DNA from: Odobenus rosmarus divergens
Lineage: Eukaryota; Chordata; Mammalia; Carnivora; Odobenidae
Length of the DNA: 64,000 bases
Direction of reading: 5' to 3'
Assembly: GCF_000321225.1 (NCBI RefSeq)
Contig: NW_004450460.1
Location: forward strand, 1,283,149 to 1,347,148
The notes under the pieces are model-generated. The model was not told the origin of the DNA and made no database searches. It worked only from the letters and a program-made list of their open reading frames with translations. The position numbers and the translations under genes were made by a program. This document shows, one piece after another, positions 1-10,085 of the stretch (position 1 is the first letter of the stretch; each line of letters opens with the position of its first letter).

Positions 1-359
1 GAAGTTTTCTCTCAGCCTTACTGGGTCGTGTTCAGTAAATTTAATAGGCAATGGTTTACTATCATCGCCTACACCCGTTGTTTTCACTGGGGTCACACCA
101 CGGTGGGTTTCTGACCCCGCAGTCCCGCCCTGATAAGCTGGAGTACGTCTTCTCAGTCTCTGCTTGCCATACGGTGGAGTTTGGGTATCAAAAACGGGAA
201 AAAAATAAGAGTCTTTTCTTATTTCCTCTTGTTCAGAATAACACATTGATTCCCAGTGTCCTCCAAAGGCAGCTGAGAACCTTGCACATTTTTTCCCGGG
301 GTGACTGAGAAATGAAGATTACATAAACTTAGTCCGCCCCCCGCGATGTTTTGGTGCAT

Positions 360-1584
360 GTACACACCATGAAGGGGTGACCACAATCCAGGCAATCTCC
401 ATCACCTCACATACTCACCCTTTCCCTCCCCTTTCTGTAGTGAGAACGCTTAGAATCTGCTCTCTTGAACTTTCAGGTGCACAACACAGCATCGTCAATG
501 ACCGTCCCCGTTGCGTGCATTACATCCTGGGAACTGTTGGTCCTACGGCAGGAAGCTGGTACCCCTCGATCCCGACATCTCCTCCCCTACCCCTGGCCCC
601 AGCCCCGGCCCCAGCCCCGGCCCCGGACAACCACCATTCTGTGATTTATTACTGTGAGTTCAGTGAGTGAGTAAGTGAGATTATGCAGCATTTGTCCTTC
701 TCTGTCTGGCTCCTTTTACTCAGCCTAATGTCCTCCAGCTTCATCCACATTGTCACAAATGGCAGGATTTCCTTCTTTTTAAATATTGTGTAATGGTTTA
801 TTGTATGTATAAGCTACACCTTCTTTATTCATTCATCTGTTGACAGACACTTAGGATGCTTCCATATCTTGACTATTGTGAATAATTCTACAGTGAACAT
901 GGGGGTGCAAGCATCTCTTCAAGCTAGTGATTTCATTTCCTTTCGATAAATACCCAGAAGTGGGAGTACTACATCCTAGGGTAGTTCTATTTTTGACTTT
1001 TTGAGGAACCTCCATACTGTTTTCCAGAGTGACTGCCCCAGTTTGCATTCCCACCAGCAGGGCAAGAGGGTTCCCCTTTCTCCGCATCCTCACCAACACC
1101 TGTTGTTTCTTGCCTTTTTGATACCAGCCATTCTGACTGGGGTGAAGCATATTTCATTGTGGTTTTGGTTTGCATTTCTCTGATGATAAGTGATGTTGAG
1201 CACTTTTTCATGTACTTGTTGGCCACTGTATGTTTTCTTTGGAAAAATGTCTATTTGGGCCCTTTGCCCATTTTTAAATAGAGTTATTTGTTTTTCTGCT
1301 ATTGAGTTATATGAGTTCCTTATCTGTTTTGGATATTAACCCCTTATCAGATATATGGTTTACAAATATTTTCTCCCATCTTATAGGTTGCATGTTGACT
1401 CTGTTGATGGTTTTTTGTTTTTGGCTTTTTTTGCTGTGCAGAAACTTTTTAGTTTGATGTGGTCCCACTTGTTTATTTTGCTTCTGTTTTCTGTGAAAGC
1501 AATCTGTCCTGGACTTTTCTCTGCTGGGAGTTTTTTGATTTAGTCTCCTTACTGGTTATTTGTCTGTTCAGATTTTCTGATTCC
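360..1584 (-). repeat. L1 LINE 3' part (ORF2 end and 3' UTR), antisense
   Basis: Read on the minus strand this matches the well-known L1 end: the ORF2 3' region (complement of 'cctccatactgttttccagagtg' type text around 1008-1032) and a 3' UTR nearer position 370-700. It is broken by stops and carries no intact ORF2. A SINE interrupts it at 1585 and L1 text resumes after 1845. The subfamily was not determined. Confidence 0.85.
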
Positions 1585-1621
1585 TTCCTTCCTTCCCTCC
1601 CTCCCTCCCTCTCTTTCTTTT

Positions 1622-1665
<44 letters not shown>

Positions 1666-1844
1666 AGGGAGAGCAGGCACAAGCAGGGATGGGGGGGAAG
1701 GGTAGATGGAAAGAGAAAGTCTTAAGCAGTCTCCACACCCAATGCGGGGCCGGATGTGGGGCTTGATCTCATGACCCTGAGATCATGACCTGAGCCAACA
1801 TTAAGAGTCAGATGTTCAACCGACTGAGCCACCTAGGCACCCCC
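1585..1844 (-). mobile_element. Can-SINE (SINEC), tRNA-Lys-derived, with long CTTT/CCTT tail
   Basis: The minus strand starts GGGTGCCTAGGTGGCTCAG, runs through a tRNA-like body with 'gatctcagggtcatgagatc', and ends in a tail that appears on the plus strand as TTCC, CTCC and TTTC repeats at 1585-1665. The flanks share CAGATTTTCT (about 1570 and 1844), a likely target-site duplication. The SINE lies in antisense L1. Confidence 0.9.
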
Positions 1845-1921
1845 AGATTTTCTATTTCTTGATGATTCAGTCTTGGTTGATTGTATGTTCTAGGAATTCA
1901 TCCCTTTCTTCTAGGTTATTA
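1845..1921 (-). repeat. L1 ORF2 fragment, antisense
   Basis: This is the continuation of the antisense L1 after the SINE. A solo LTR interrupts it next, and the same L1 resumes at about 2662, which restores the expected ORF2 antisense order. Confidence 0.7.
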
Positions 1922-2661
1922 TTGTATGATAAGAAATATATAAGGTTTTGTCTCCGTTTTCTGGCAAGAAACTCCTAAAAACCTTAGAATTTCCTGAGTG
2001 ATAGAATGTCTCTTGTCACGTATTAGGAGTCTCAAAAGAGAACACACCTGAGTATATACTGATGAGGTAACTCTGGGTAGGGCCCCTAGACAGCCCCAGG
2101 TTAGGGCTATTCTCCAGAAAGATCTCAGAACTTTCAGCCTCAAACATCCACCTCTGGGAAGGGGAGGGGGTGCCCTACAGATTAGGTTCTATAAAAACTC
2201 TTGAACACCAGGACTTGATGAGATTCCAGGTTGGGGGAGGGTGATGTGCTCGTCGGCATGGAAGCTCCTCACCCTTTCCCCATAACTTGCTCCCTGCAAC
2301 TCTTCCATCTGCCTGTACCTGAGTTTATCCTTTTATAATCAACCATTAATCTAGTAGGTGACATGTTTCTGTGAGTTCTGTGGGTGGCTCCAGCAAGTCA
2401 GTCAAGCCCAAGGAGGGGTTGTTGGAACCTTGGATCTCTCATTGGTCAATTAGAAGTACAGGTGACCCCTGGGCTTGCGACTGGCATTGGAAGTTGTGGG
2501 GAGGGGGCATTGTGGGGATCGTGCCCTTCAACTGTGAGATCTGATGCTAACACCAGGTAGATCGTGTCAGAAGAGATTTAAGTTAACTTTGTAGGACATC
2601 CAGTCAGTGACCGCTGAGGACTGGAGGATTTTTTGGTGGTAAAAAAACACATGTTGGAGGT
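1922..2661 (+). mobile_element. Solo LTR-like element inserted in L1
   Basis: This roughly 740-bp block interrupts collinear L1 sequence. Plus-strand features fit a retroviral-type LTR: a TATA-like CTATAAAAA at 2189-2197, a region with CCTTTTATAATCAACC resembling a degenerate poly(A) signal near 2330, and the following 'aaggaggggttgttggaacc' stretch of the kind seen in mammalian ERV LTRs. L1 text ends 'ctaggttatt' on the left and resumes with 'aggtagtcaatc' on the right, so a short target duplication is possible. The family is not named. No internal viral genes are present. Confidence 0.6.
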
Positions 2662-3021
2662 AGTCAATCTGTTGGTGTACAATTGTTCATGGTAATCTCT
2701 TATGATCTGTTGTGTTTCTGTGGGATCTGTTGTGATGTCCTCCTTCATTTCAGGTTTTATTTGAGTCTAAATTAATCTACTCAAAGTTTTGTCAACTTTT
2801 TTTTTTATCTTTTTAAAAGCCTAACTCAGTTTCACTGATCTTTTTAATTGTTCTTCTATAGTCTCTTTAATTTACTTCCACCCTGAGCTTTGTTTTTTCC
2901 TCCATTCTGCTAATGTTGGGCTTAGTTTTTTCTTTTGTCCTCTAGTTCCTTGAAATGTAAGATTAGTTGTTTACTTGACATCTTTCTTTTTTCTTAATCT
3001 AGGTGTTTGTCACATAACCTT
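2662..3021 (-). repeat. L1 ORF2 fragment, antisense
   Basis: Antisense L1 ORF2 text ('tctgttggtgtacaattg' and following) lies between the solo LTR and a MaLR LTR. It is degenerate, with no usable frame. Confidence 0.75.
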
Positions 3022-3597
3022 CTGCCTTAGTCTGTTGGGCTACTATAGCAAAATATCACAGACTGGGTGGCTCATTAACAACAGAACTTATTTCTTATAT
3101 GGTGGGGCTGGGGAGTCCAAGATCATGGTGCTGGCAGATACAATATGGTAGCTGGCCAGGGCCCACCTCCTGGTTCATAGATGATGCCTTTCCCTCTATC
3201 CTCATGGGGTGAAAGGGGCTGGGGAGCTCTGTGGGGTCTCTTACAAGAACACTAATCCCATTCAGGAGGACTCCACTCTGACGACCTAAGCATCTCCCAA
3301 AAGTCCCACCTATTAACACCATCATCTTTGGGAGTTAAGATTTTTTTTTTAAAAGATTTTATTTATTTTTTAACAGAGAGAGAGAGACAGCGAGAGAGGG
3401 AACACAAGCAGGGAGAGTGGGAGAGGGAGAAGCAGGCTTCCCGCCGAGCAGGGAGCCCGAGGTGGGGCTCGATCCCAGGACCCTGGGATCATGACCTGAG
3501 CCGAAGACAGACGCTTCACCGACTGAGCCACCCAGGCGCCCAGGAGTTAAGATTTTCATATGAATTCTGAGACGACACAAACATTCAAACCGTAGCA
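3022..3597 (-). mobile_element. MaLR (MSTA/MLT1-like) solo LTR, split by a SINE
   Basis: The plus strand carries the reverse complement of the familiar MaLR LTR: 'ctactatagcaaaatatcacag', 'actgggtggctcat' and, after the SINE, 'gacacaaacattcaaaccgtagca'. The 200-bp SINE at 3345-3542 splits it and duplicates GGAGTTAAGATTTT. The LTR itself sits inside antisense L1, so there are three layers of insertion. Confidence 0.8.
3345..3542 (-). mobile_element. Can-SINE (SINEC) inside the MaLR LTR
   Basis: The minus strand begins GGGCGCCTGGGTGGCTCAG and continues with the tRNA-derived body and a CT-rich then A-rich tail. The target-site duplication GGAGTTAAGATTTT is present at 3331-3344 and 3543-3556 without a mismatch, which suggests a fairly young insertion. 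Confidence 0.95.
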
Positions 3598-4701
3598 ACT
3601 CACATCTTTTGCTGCATCCCATATGTTTTGGTATATGATGTGCTTCCATTTTCTTTTGTTTCAAGATATTTATTCATTTGACAGAGAGACACTTTTGATT
3701 TCTTCTTTGACTCATTGGTGGTTCAGGGGTATGTTGCTTACTTTCCACTTATATGTGAATGTTTCCATTTTCTTCCTATTACTGTCCTCTAGTTTCCTGA
3801 CATTGCTGTCAGAGAAAATACTTGATACGATTTCAATCCTCCTAAGTTCAAGATTTGTTTTTTAACTTAACAAATGATCTATCCTGAAGAATGTCCCATG
3901 TCACTTGAAAAGAATGTGTGTTTGCTGCTCTGTACATGTCTGTTTGGTCCATTTGCTCTAAGATATAGTTCAAGCCCAATGTTTCCTCACTGATTTTCTG
4001 TGTGAGTGATCTGTTTGTTGATGAAAGGGGGCACTGAAGTTCCCTACTATTATTGTGTCTATTACTACTTCCAGATCTGTTGGCATTTGCTATATTTAGG
4101 TGCTCTGAAGCTGGGTGGATAAATATTCATAATCGTTATATCCTCTTTGTCATTAATAATGACCTTCCTTGTCTCTTGTTACCATTTTGACTTGAGTCTA
4201 TTTTCTCTGGTGGAAGTAGGTGCCCCACTCTCTTGCTTTCCATTTGCAGGAGATAATCTTTTTTCCATCCCTTACTTTCAGCCTATGTGTGACCTTGAAG
4301 CTGAAGTGAGTCCCTTGTAGGCAGCATAGAGTTGGGTCTTTTTTTTTTCTTTAAATCCAGCCACTCTATGTCTTTTGAAGAATTTAATCCATTTACATTT
4401 AAAGTAATTATTAATAGGTAAGAACTTACTATTGTCATTTTGTTAATTATTTCCTGACCATTTTGTAGTCCTTTTGTTCCTTTCTTGCTGTCTTCCTTTG
4501 GGATTTGATAATTTTCTGTAATGATATACTTTGAACCTGTCTCTTTATCTTTTGTATATCTACTGTAAGGTTTTTCTGTGTGTGATTACCATGAGACTTA
4601 CATAAAACACCCTATAGTTATGACACTATGCATTTTGTATGTTATTTGTATTATTATCTGTGCATCATTATGTGCTTATAGATTTAAGCATACTTGATGC
4701 A
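3598..4701 (-). repeat. L1 ORF2 fragment, antisense
   Basis: Continuation of the antisense L1, with text such as 'tttgctgcatcccatatg', 'ggtggttcaggggtatgttg' and 'ccatttacatttaaagtaat', all familiar from the antisense strand of L1 ORF2. The frames are broken. Confidence 0.85.
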
Positions 4702-4720
4702 TATCAGTCCATTTATTTTT

Positions 4721-4921
4721 ATTTATTTATTTTTTAAAGATTTTATTTATTCATTTGACAGAGAGACAGTGAGAGAGAGAACACAAGCAGGGGGAGTGGG
4801 AGAGGGAGAAGCAGGTTTCCCACGGAGCAGGGAGCCCAATGTGGGGCTCGATCCCAGGACCCTGAGATCATGACCTGAGCCGAAGGCAGACACTTAACAA
4901 CTGAGCCTACCCAGGTGCCCC
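4721..4921 (-). mobile_element. Can-SINE (SINEC) inserted in the tail of another SINE
   Basis: This SINE body is read on the minus strand from GGGGCACCTGGGTAGGCTC. Its target duplication TCCATTTATTTTT occurs at 4708-4720 and 4922-4934. A second SINE in the same orientation follows directly, so this copy landed in the A-rich tail of the older one. Confidence 0.9.
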
Positions 4922-4934
4922 TCCATTTATTTTT

Positions 4935-5131
4935 TTAAAGATTTATTTATTTTAGAGAGAGAGAGTGAGCGAGCAGGAGGAGGCAGAGGGAGAGGGAGAA
5001 TCTCAAGCAGACTCTATCCTCAGGACACTCAGCACACAGCCCAACTCAGGGCTCCATCTCATGACCCTGAGATCATGACCTGAGCTAAAACCAAGAGTCA
5101 GATGCTTAACCGACTGAGCCACCCATGTGCC
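4935..5131 (-). mobile_element. Can-SINE (SINEC), older member of a nested pair
   Basis: A minus-strand SINE with more diverged sequence than its neighbour. TATCAGTCCATTTA at 4702-4715 and again at 5142-5155 looks like its own target duplication, now spread apart by the younger SINE. Confidence 0.85.
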
Positions 5132-5155
5132 ATTTAAACTGTATCAGTCCATTTA

Positions 5156-5850
5156 AACACTGGTGTTCACGTTACCCCAAATTTATCTACTGGAGACCTC
5201 TTTGAGTTTGATGTCTGCTTCTTTTGACATGGTCTGAGGAGTCTTTGTTATCTCCTTGCTTTCTGGGATAATGAGATGTTCCAGATTCATATTGTTCATT
5301 TCCAATCCCATTTCTGTGGAGAACCTAGGTTCCACTTAGGTACAAGAGATGGTATTTAACAACAACAGGCTTGGCACAAGGAGTGCTCATAGCTACCAGG
5401 TTGGCCATTTTTCTAGGTCTTTCAGTGAAATAGAAAGCCATTTTTTTAAAGATAATATCCATCATAATTTCATATTGACATCTTTAATTCAAATTCAGCA
5501 CTATTGATCGGGTTTTTACTCAATTTCATCAATCCCGCACCCACAACCACATTTCTGGTCCCGACCTAATTATGCATTTGCTCTTCATTGAGAGAGTCAC
5601 AGCTGTCTCAGAGTGATAATACCACCGTAACCACCAACAAAATGATTACTGGAAACAGCTTAAGATTTCTGTGTTTGTGTTTTTCTATGCTGAGGGCATA
5701 TCACACCAGGAGATTACTGTGTTTTCAAATGACTTGAAATAACTCATCTCTATTAATACTGCCTTTTAAGAATTTTGAAAGAATGTGGTTGGAGGTTTCA
5801 AAATAACAAGGGAGGCCTCAGAGTATGATTTCCCAAGGTCCTTAGTCTGG
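5156..5850 (-). repeat. Ancient LINE (L1M-like) fragment, antisense
   Basis: The text around 5225-5420 ('cttttgacatggtctgagga', 'tctaggtctttcagtgaaat') resembles an old L1 family seen across mammals in antisense. It is highly diverged, with no coding capacity. Confidence 0.55.
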
Positions 5851-6470
5851 GAAACAGCCACTGTTTTTCTTTTTCTTGACAATCCCTTATGTTTTATGCA
5901 GATTGGAACAGATAGGTTATGGGCTGGGACACGGATACAGAAGGTGAACTCCCTTCCTTAAGCCAGTGTGTGAGTTTCCTGTGGCAAGAGGCTGGTCAGA
6001 CCACAGTCCTCAAATGTGGAATAAGAGTGGCAATGTCTGGTTCCCAGGCCCCGGCCACTTGACTAAGACAGAGGGATTCAACTCTGCCTGTGGTTGGAGG
6101 AGGAGGGAGGCAGCAGAGGCCTGGAAGAAGGGAGGGGACAGTCTGGAGCCCCGGGACCATCCCACAGCTGCTCGGCCTCTGTTGGCCTGGCCTTGGAGAC
6201 TGTCCTGTCTCTATCACATCAATGGCTGGTAAGATGTGAGGAAGAGAGTGTCCTGAGGATAGAAGAGACAGACCACAGACAGACCACAGAGGAGATGTGA
6301 GGCCAGGGTAACTGCCAGCCGTATCCCCGGTGGTGGGGGCGTTAGCACCCTCACCGACAAATCCATCAATTGCCTCAAGTGTGGAATAGAATGAGAATGA
6401 GAACAGCAGTGACCACAGCAGTAGTAACGACCAATGACAGAAACGCACAAGCCATGGGCTTCAATTTGTC
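5851..6470. other. Unassigned single-copy-like sequence
   Basis: I see no recognisable gene or repeat. The overlapping frames on both strands at 5966-6450 look like chance: no family motif, no repeat of the same frame elsewhere, and mutual overlap. Confidence 0.4.
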
Positions 6471-6481
6471 GACATGATATT

Positions 6482-6487
6482 TTTATT
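6482..6487 (-). terminator. Poly(A) signal AATAAA for KRTAP5 copy 1
   Basis: The minus strand reads TCAATAAAAATATC, about 400 nt after the ancestral stop codon of KRTAP5 copy 1. This is a plausible 3' UTR length for an intronless KRTAP gene. Confidence 0.6.
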
Positions 6488-6911
6488 GATTTGTAACATA
6501 GGATTTAAAATGTAGAGTGTTTGACATGCAAAGCAGCTCCAAGGAAATTTCTTTAACCACAACCTTGTTCCCAGGGGAACACGAACACTAACATCCTCCT
6601 AAAGTGAAAACGGGACGTCAGCTAGAGCACATGCCTCTCAGTGGACCGACCAGGACGAGGTCAGGGGAGGAGGGAGATGCAGCCAGAAGGTGACTTGGGC
6701 AAGGATTTGTCAGGAGACAATGAACATTAGAGTGGCTTCTCCCAAGGAACTGTCAGCCAAATCTGGCTTCTTTCTACAAGGGCGATGGACCCTGGGGTGT
6801 GATTTGGAACTTAGCAATAAAGCACAGGTCATAGCTTGGGAAACCTGGATCAGCAGGAGTCACCTGAGGCCTGACGTCAGAGCCTCAGATCTTGCGCTGG
6901 CAGCAGATGGA

Positions 6912-7139
6912 CTAGCAGCAGCTGCACTGGGAGCAGCAGGGGGTACAGCAGCTGCACTGGGAGCAGCAGGGGGCACAGTAGCTGGACTGGGAGAAGCAGA
7001 GTTTGTAGCAGCTGCACTGGGAGCAACAGGAGGTACAGCAGCTGGACTGGGAGCAGCCACAGGAGCCACAGCCCCCACAGCTGGAGCCACGGCTCCCACA
7101 GCCAGAGCCACAGCCTCCGGAACAACCACAGCAGCCCAT
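6912..7139 (-). CDS. KRTAP5-like: Keratin-associated protein 5-like, copy 1, C-terminus truncated by a nonsense codon
   Basis: KRTAP5 proteins are high-cysteine matrix proteins of the hair cortex and cuticle that crosslink keratin filaments by disulfides. This single-exon frame starts [12 protein letters not shown], the family signature, and has 27 Cys in 75 residues. A Gly/Ser/Cys N-terminal half (1-29) is followed by about three Cys-rich repeats containing CCSQC at roughly 30-75; a matching 30-bp DNA repeat is visible. The frame ends at TAG (6912-6914). Reading past it in frame gives S-I-C-C-Q-R-K-I and TGA at 6885-6887, close to the CCQCKI ending known for KRTAP5. The TAG is therefore best read as a C-to-T change of a Gln codon that removes nine of 84 codons. 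A TATA box lies 96 bp upstream and AATAAA about 400 bp downstream. The product could still be made and may be functional, or this may be an early pseudogene. Confidence 0.75.
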   Translation of the reverse strand: MGCCGCSGGCGSGCGSRGSSCGGCGSCGCSQSSCCTSCCSQCSCYKLCFSQSSYCAPCCSQCSCCTPCCSQCSCC

Positions 7140-7225
7140 GGTTCTGGTGGGTTGAGGGTGGAGCAGGTCAGAGGAGCAGGTGCAGAGGACAGGTGTTCAG
7201 GTGTGGAGCCTCCTGCACCAGGAGC

Positions 7226-7235
7226 CCTTTCTATA
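7226..7235 (-). promoter_or_regulatory. TATA box of KRTAP5 copy 1
   Basis: The minus strand reads TATAGAAAGG, with its first base 96 bp before the A of the start codon. The same spacing (95-96 bp) holds for the aligned but degenerate boxes of copies 2 and 3. Similarity among the copies extends upstream to about 7,350 (an AAACAAACAAAT block and 'tttctctggg' shared with copy 3), so the promoter was duplicated with the gene. Confidence 0.7.
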
Positions 7236-7497
7236 CCTGCCCGGGTGTCAGCTGAGATGCTGGGCATACGGTCCCTTCCTGGTCCCTGTTTGGGCCACTC
7301 CCCCAGAGAAATCGTATTTGTTTGTTTGTTTTTCATCTTAAAATAACCTCAGTGCTGTCACAGTTTTGCACTTTTTCTTTAATCCATGATTTCCCCTCAT
7401 GTGTTCCCTGAAAAATAAGAATGCCCTCCATTTCTGTGTCAGTTGAAGGTGTTGGGAACAGGGTCCCCGGCTTTGAGGTCGCATTCATCTCTGCTAC

Positions 7498-7895
7498 CTG
7501 TGTTGGTTTTCTGTGGCTCCAGAACAGATGACCACAAAGTGGATGGTTTAAGACGGCAGACATTTCTTCTCCCACAGTCTGGAGGCTGGAAGTCCGAGAT
7601 GGAGTCAGCAGGGTCGTGTTCTCCCTGAAGGCTCTGGGGGAGGATCCTTGCTGCCTCTTCCAGCTCCTGGAGGCTGCCGGCATCCCTGACGCTCCCTGCC
7701 TCGAGCTGGTGCCTAACTCTGTCTTCACGTGGCCTTTCTCCCTGTGTGTCTGCACCTCAGCACTCCTCCTCTCTTCTCTTACAAGGACTCCAGCCATTCA
7801 ATTAGGGCTTCACCTCATCCAGGACAACCTCAACTTGGTTCCACTTCAAAGACCTGATTTCCAAGTAAGGTCGTATTCTGAAGTTCCAGGAGGAC
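7498..7895 (-). mobile_element. MaLR (MLT1/MST-like) solo LTR
   Basis: Reverse-complement LTR text is clear: 'gtggctccagaacagatgac', 'cacagtctggaggctggaag', 'cttcacgtggcctttctccc' and 'tccaagtaaggtcgtattc'. It lies directly upstream of KRTAP5 copy 1, about 260 bp before its TATA box, in the same orientation. The frames across it are not genes. Confidence 0.75.
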
Positions 7896-8044
7896 ACCGT
7901 TCAACCCACTGCACTGTCTCATCATGTTCCTGATGTGGTCCCTGGTGCTGCCCTGACTGTGAAAGCCCAGGGAGTGTCCATAGAAGGCATAAGGGGATGG
8001 AGTCCAGAGAAGTGCTCTGGAACAGTCAGTCCCATCCTTCCTGT

Positions 8045-9110
8045 CACGTCTGGAAGGAACAGGACTCAAGGTCAGGACAGGACCCAGGACTAGGAAGGGA
8101 CTTGGGATCCGGATAGAATTCAGGATCAGAATGGGACCCAGGATCAGAACAGGATTCAGGATCAGAACAGGACTCAGGATCAGGGTAGGATTCAGGATCA
8201 GGACAGGACTCAGGATCAGAACAGGACTCGGGATCAGGACAGGATCCAGGACTAGAAATGGACTCAGGATTAAGATAGGACCCAGGATGGGGACAGGACT
8301 CAGGATCAGGATAAGATGAGAATTAGGAAAGGACTCAGGATTAGGGTGGGACCCAGAATCAGGATAAGACTCAGAATCAGAACAGTACTCAGGGGTACCT
8401 GGGTGGCTCAGTTGGTTAGGGTCCAACTCTTGGTTTTGGCTCAGGTTATGATCTCAGGGTTCTGAGATCAAGCCCAATGTTGGGCTCCCCACTTAGCTCT
8501 GCTCCTCCTCTGCTCATGCTCTCTCGCTCTCTCTCTCTCAAATAAATAAATAAATCTTAAAAAAAATGAACAGTACTCAGGATCAGGACAGGACTCAGGA
8601 TCAGGACAGGACTCAGGAACAGGACAGGACTCAGGATCAGGACAGGACTCAGGAACAGGATAGGACTCAGGATCAGGACAGGACTCAGGATCAGGACAGG
8701 ACTCAGGAAGGATAGGACTCAGGATCAGGACAGGACTCAGGATCAGGACAAGACTCAGGATCAGGATTGGATTCAGGATCAGGACAAGACTCAGGACTAG
8801 GACAGGACTCAGGATCAGGACAGGACTCAGGATCAGGACAAGACTCAGGAACAGGATAGGACTCAGGATCAGGACAGGACTCAGGATCAGGACAAGACTC
8901 AGGATCAGGATTGGATTCAGGATCAGGACAAGACTCAGGACTAGGAAAGGACTCAGGATCAGAATAGGACTTAGGATCAGGGTAGGACCCAGGACTAGGA
9001 CAGGACTCAGGACTATAATAAGACTCTAGATCGTAATAGGACTCAGAATCAAGAGAGGACTCAACATCAGGACAGGACCCAGGATCGGGATAGGACTCAG
9101 GTAATGAGCT
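8045..9110. repeat. Minisatellite, 18-bp unit AGGATCAGGACAGGACTC, split by a SINE
   Basis: A purine-rich tandem array covers roughly 880 bp on the two sides of a SINE (8394-8567). Units vary (AGGAACAGGACAGGACTC, AGGATTGGATTC). The left part (8045-8393) is more diverged than the right. Within the right part a block containing AGGATTGGATTC recurs 144 bp later (8767 and 8911), that is eight 18-bp units, which suggests a higher-order repeat. Frames through it (Arg/Ile/Gly repeats) are artefacts of the period. Confidence 0.95.
8394..8567 (+). mobile_element. Can-SINE (SINEC) inside the minisatellite
   Basis: A plus-strand SINE from GGTACCTGGGTGGCTCAG to an AAATAAATAAATAAATC tail. The perfect 14-bp target duplication GAACAGTACTCAGG is at 8380-8393 and 8568-8581. 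It is one of only two SINEs here on the plus strand. Confidence 0.95.
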
Positions 9111-9859
9111 GGGGTTCCCCTTCTGGACTTCTAGGATCCTGGGGTGTCTGCACTCAGCTGGGCAAACTCATTAGGAGAGGCTCCTAAAATATTGCTGCTG
9201 AACTATTAACATAGCAGTGGACCCTGCCCTTTGTGATAGGAAACTCCTCAATAAACAGCTTTTATTAAACAGCATGCATCCCTGAAATAGGTGTATTTCT
9301 GTAATATGCATATGATCTATCCAGTCATATATTGCATATTAGCTAATTTTTTCACATTTTTGAAGCTGAAACACAAATATGTTCTAATATGCTTTTCTGT
9401 GATCCATGTTAGGGGCCACACTTGTAGACCCATTCTTAAGTACTTGTGGGTCATATACCCCTCTTTGGAATTCAAATGAGGGTCTCCTTAGATAAGTATA
9501 TACATATGCACATAAACATAGAATTTTGCATAAAATTTGCAAGAATTCATATAGGCCCTGATGTCCATCTGTGCTCTGTAGCTCCAGATTAGGCATCCAG
9601 TAGAAGAGGAGGCTCTAAGTGAGGGGGGCATTTCCCCCAGATAGTAACTATGGGCTTCCCATGAAGCTTGCAGGATTGGTCATATGGGTTTGCTCACCTC
9701 TCCCACAATAAGAGGAAAGCAAAGGTGCCAGGGCAATATGCTGTCAGGTGGTGAAGTGCTAAGTGATTTAGCTGAGCAAGGAAAGGTAAGCTGAAGACCT
9801 GGGGACAGGGCAGCTTATGAGAAGACCAACAACACAGTGATTCACTTGGAATGAACTGA
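9111..9859. other. Unassigned AT-rich sequence
   Basis: No gene, tandem repeat or clear interspersed repeat recognised. A few short frames only. Confidence 0.4.
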
Positions 9860-10085
9860 TGGTGTGTGAATCGGAGGAGAGGTCACTGCCCCTGCTGGGG
9901 GAAGCCAGCTGCCATGTCACAGCCCACAGAGAGGTCCGCGTGGTGAAGAAGTGAAGCCAATAGCCACGTGGGGCGCCATCTTGGAAATGGCTCTTCCGAT
10001 GATGCAGCCCCAGCCGATGCCTTGCTGAGAACCTCAGGAGAGATTCTGAGCCAGGACCACCCAGGAAAATTTAGAGTTTGACAAA
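9860..10085 (+). mobile_element. Possible MaLR-type LTR fragment
   Basis: The text 'cagccgatgccttgctgag' and 'gattctgagccaggaccac' resembles the 3' part of MLT1-type LTRs in plus orientation. It is short and diverged, so the assignment is tentative. Confidence 0.4.

Noticed and set aside
1922..2661. A complete endogenous retrovirus around the LTR-like blocks
   Set aside because: L1 sequence resumes directly on both sides, and no gag, pol or env-like frame is present, so only solo LTRs are supported.
4935..5131. tRNA-like segments in the SINEs
   Set aside because: They are the tRNA-Lys-derived heads of Can-SINEs, with diverged cloverleaf parts and SINE tails. They are not tRNA genes.
6877..7125. 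Leu/Trp-rich third-frame ORF overlapping KRTAP5 copy 1
   Set aside because: It is a shadow of the 30-bp coding repeat, with no matching frame in the other copies.
8045..9110. Regular repeats that might suggest a CRISPR array or a repeat protein
   Set aside because: The units are head-to-tail 18-bp repeats with no unique spacers, in a mammalian context. The Arg/Ile/Gly frames follow from the period.
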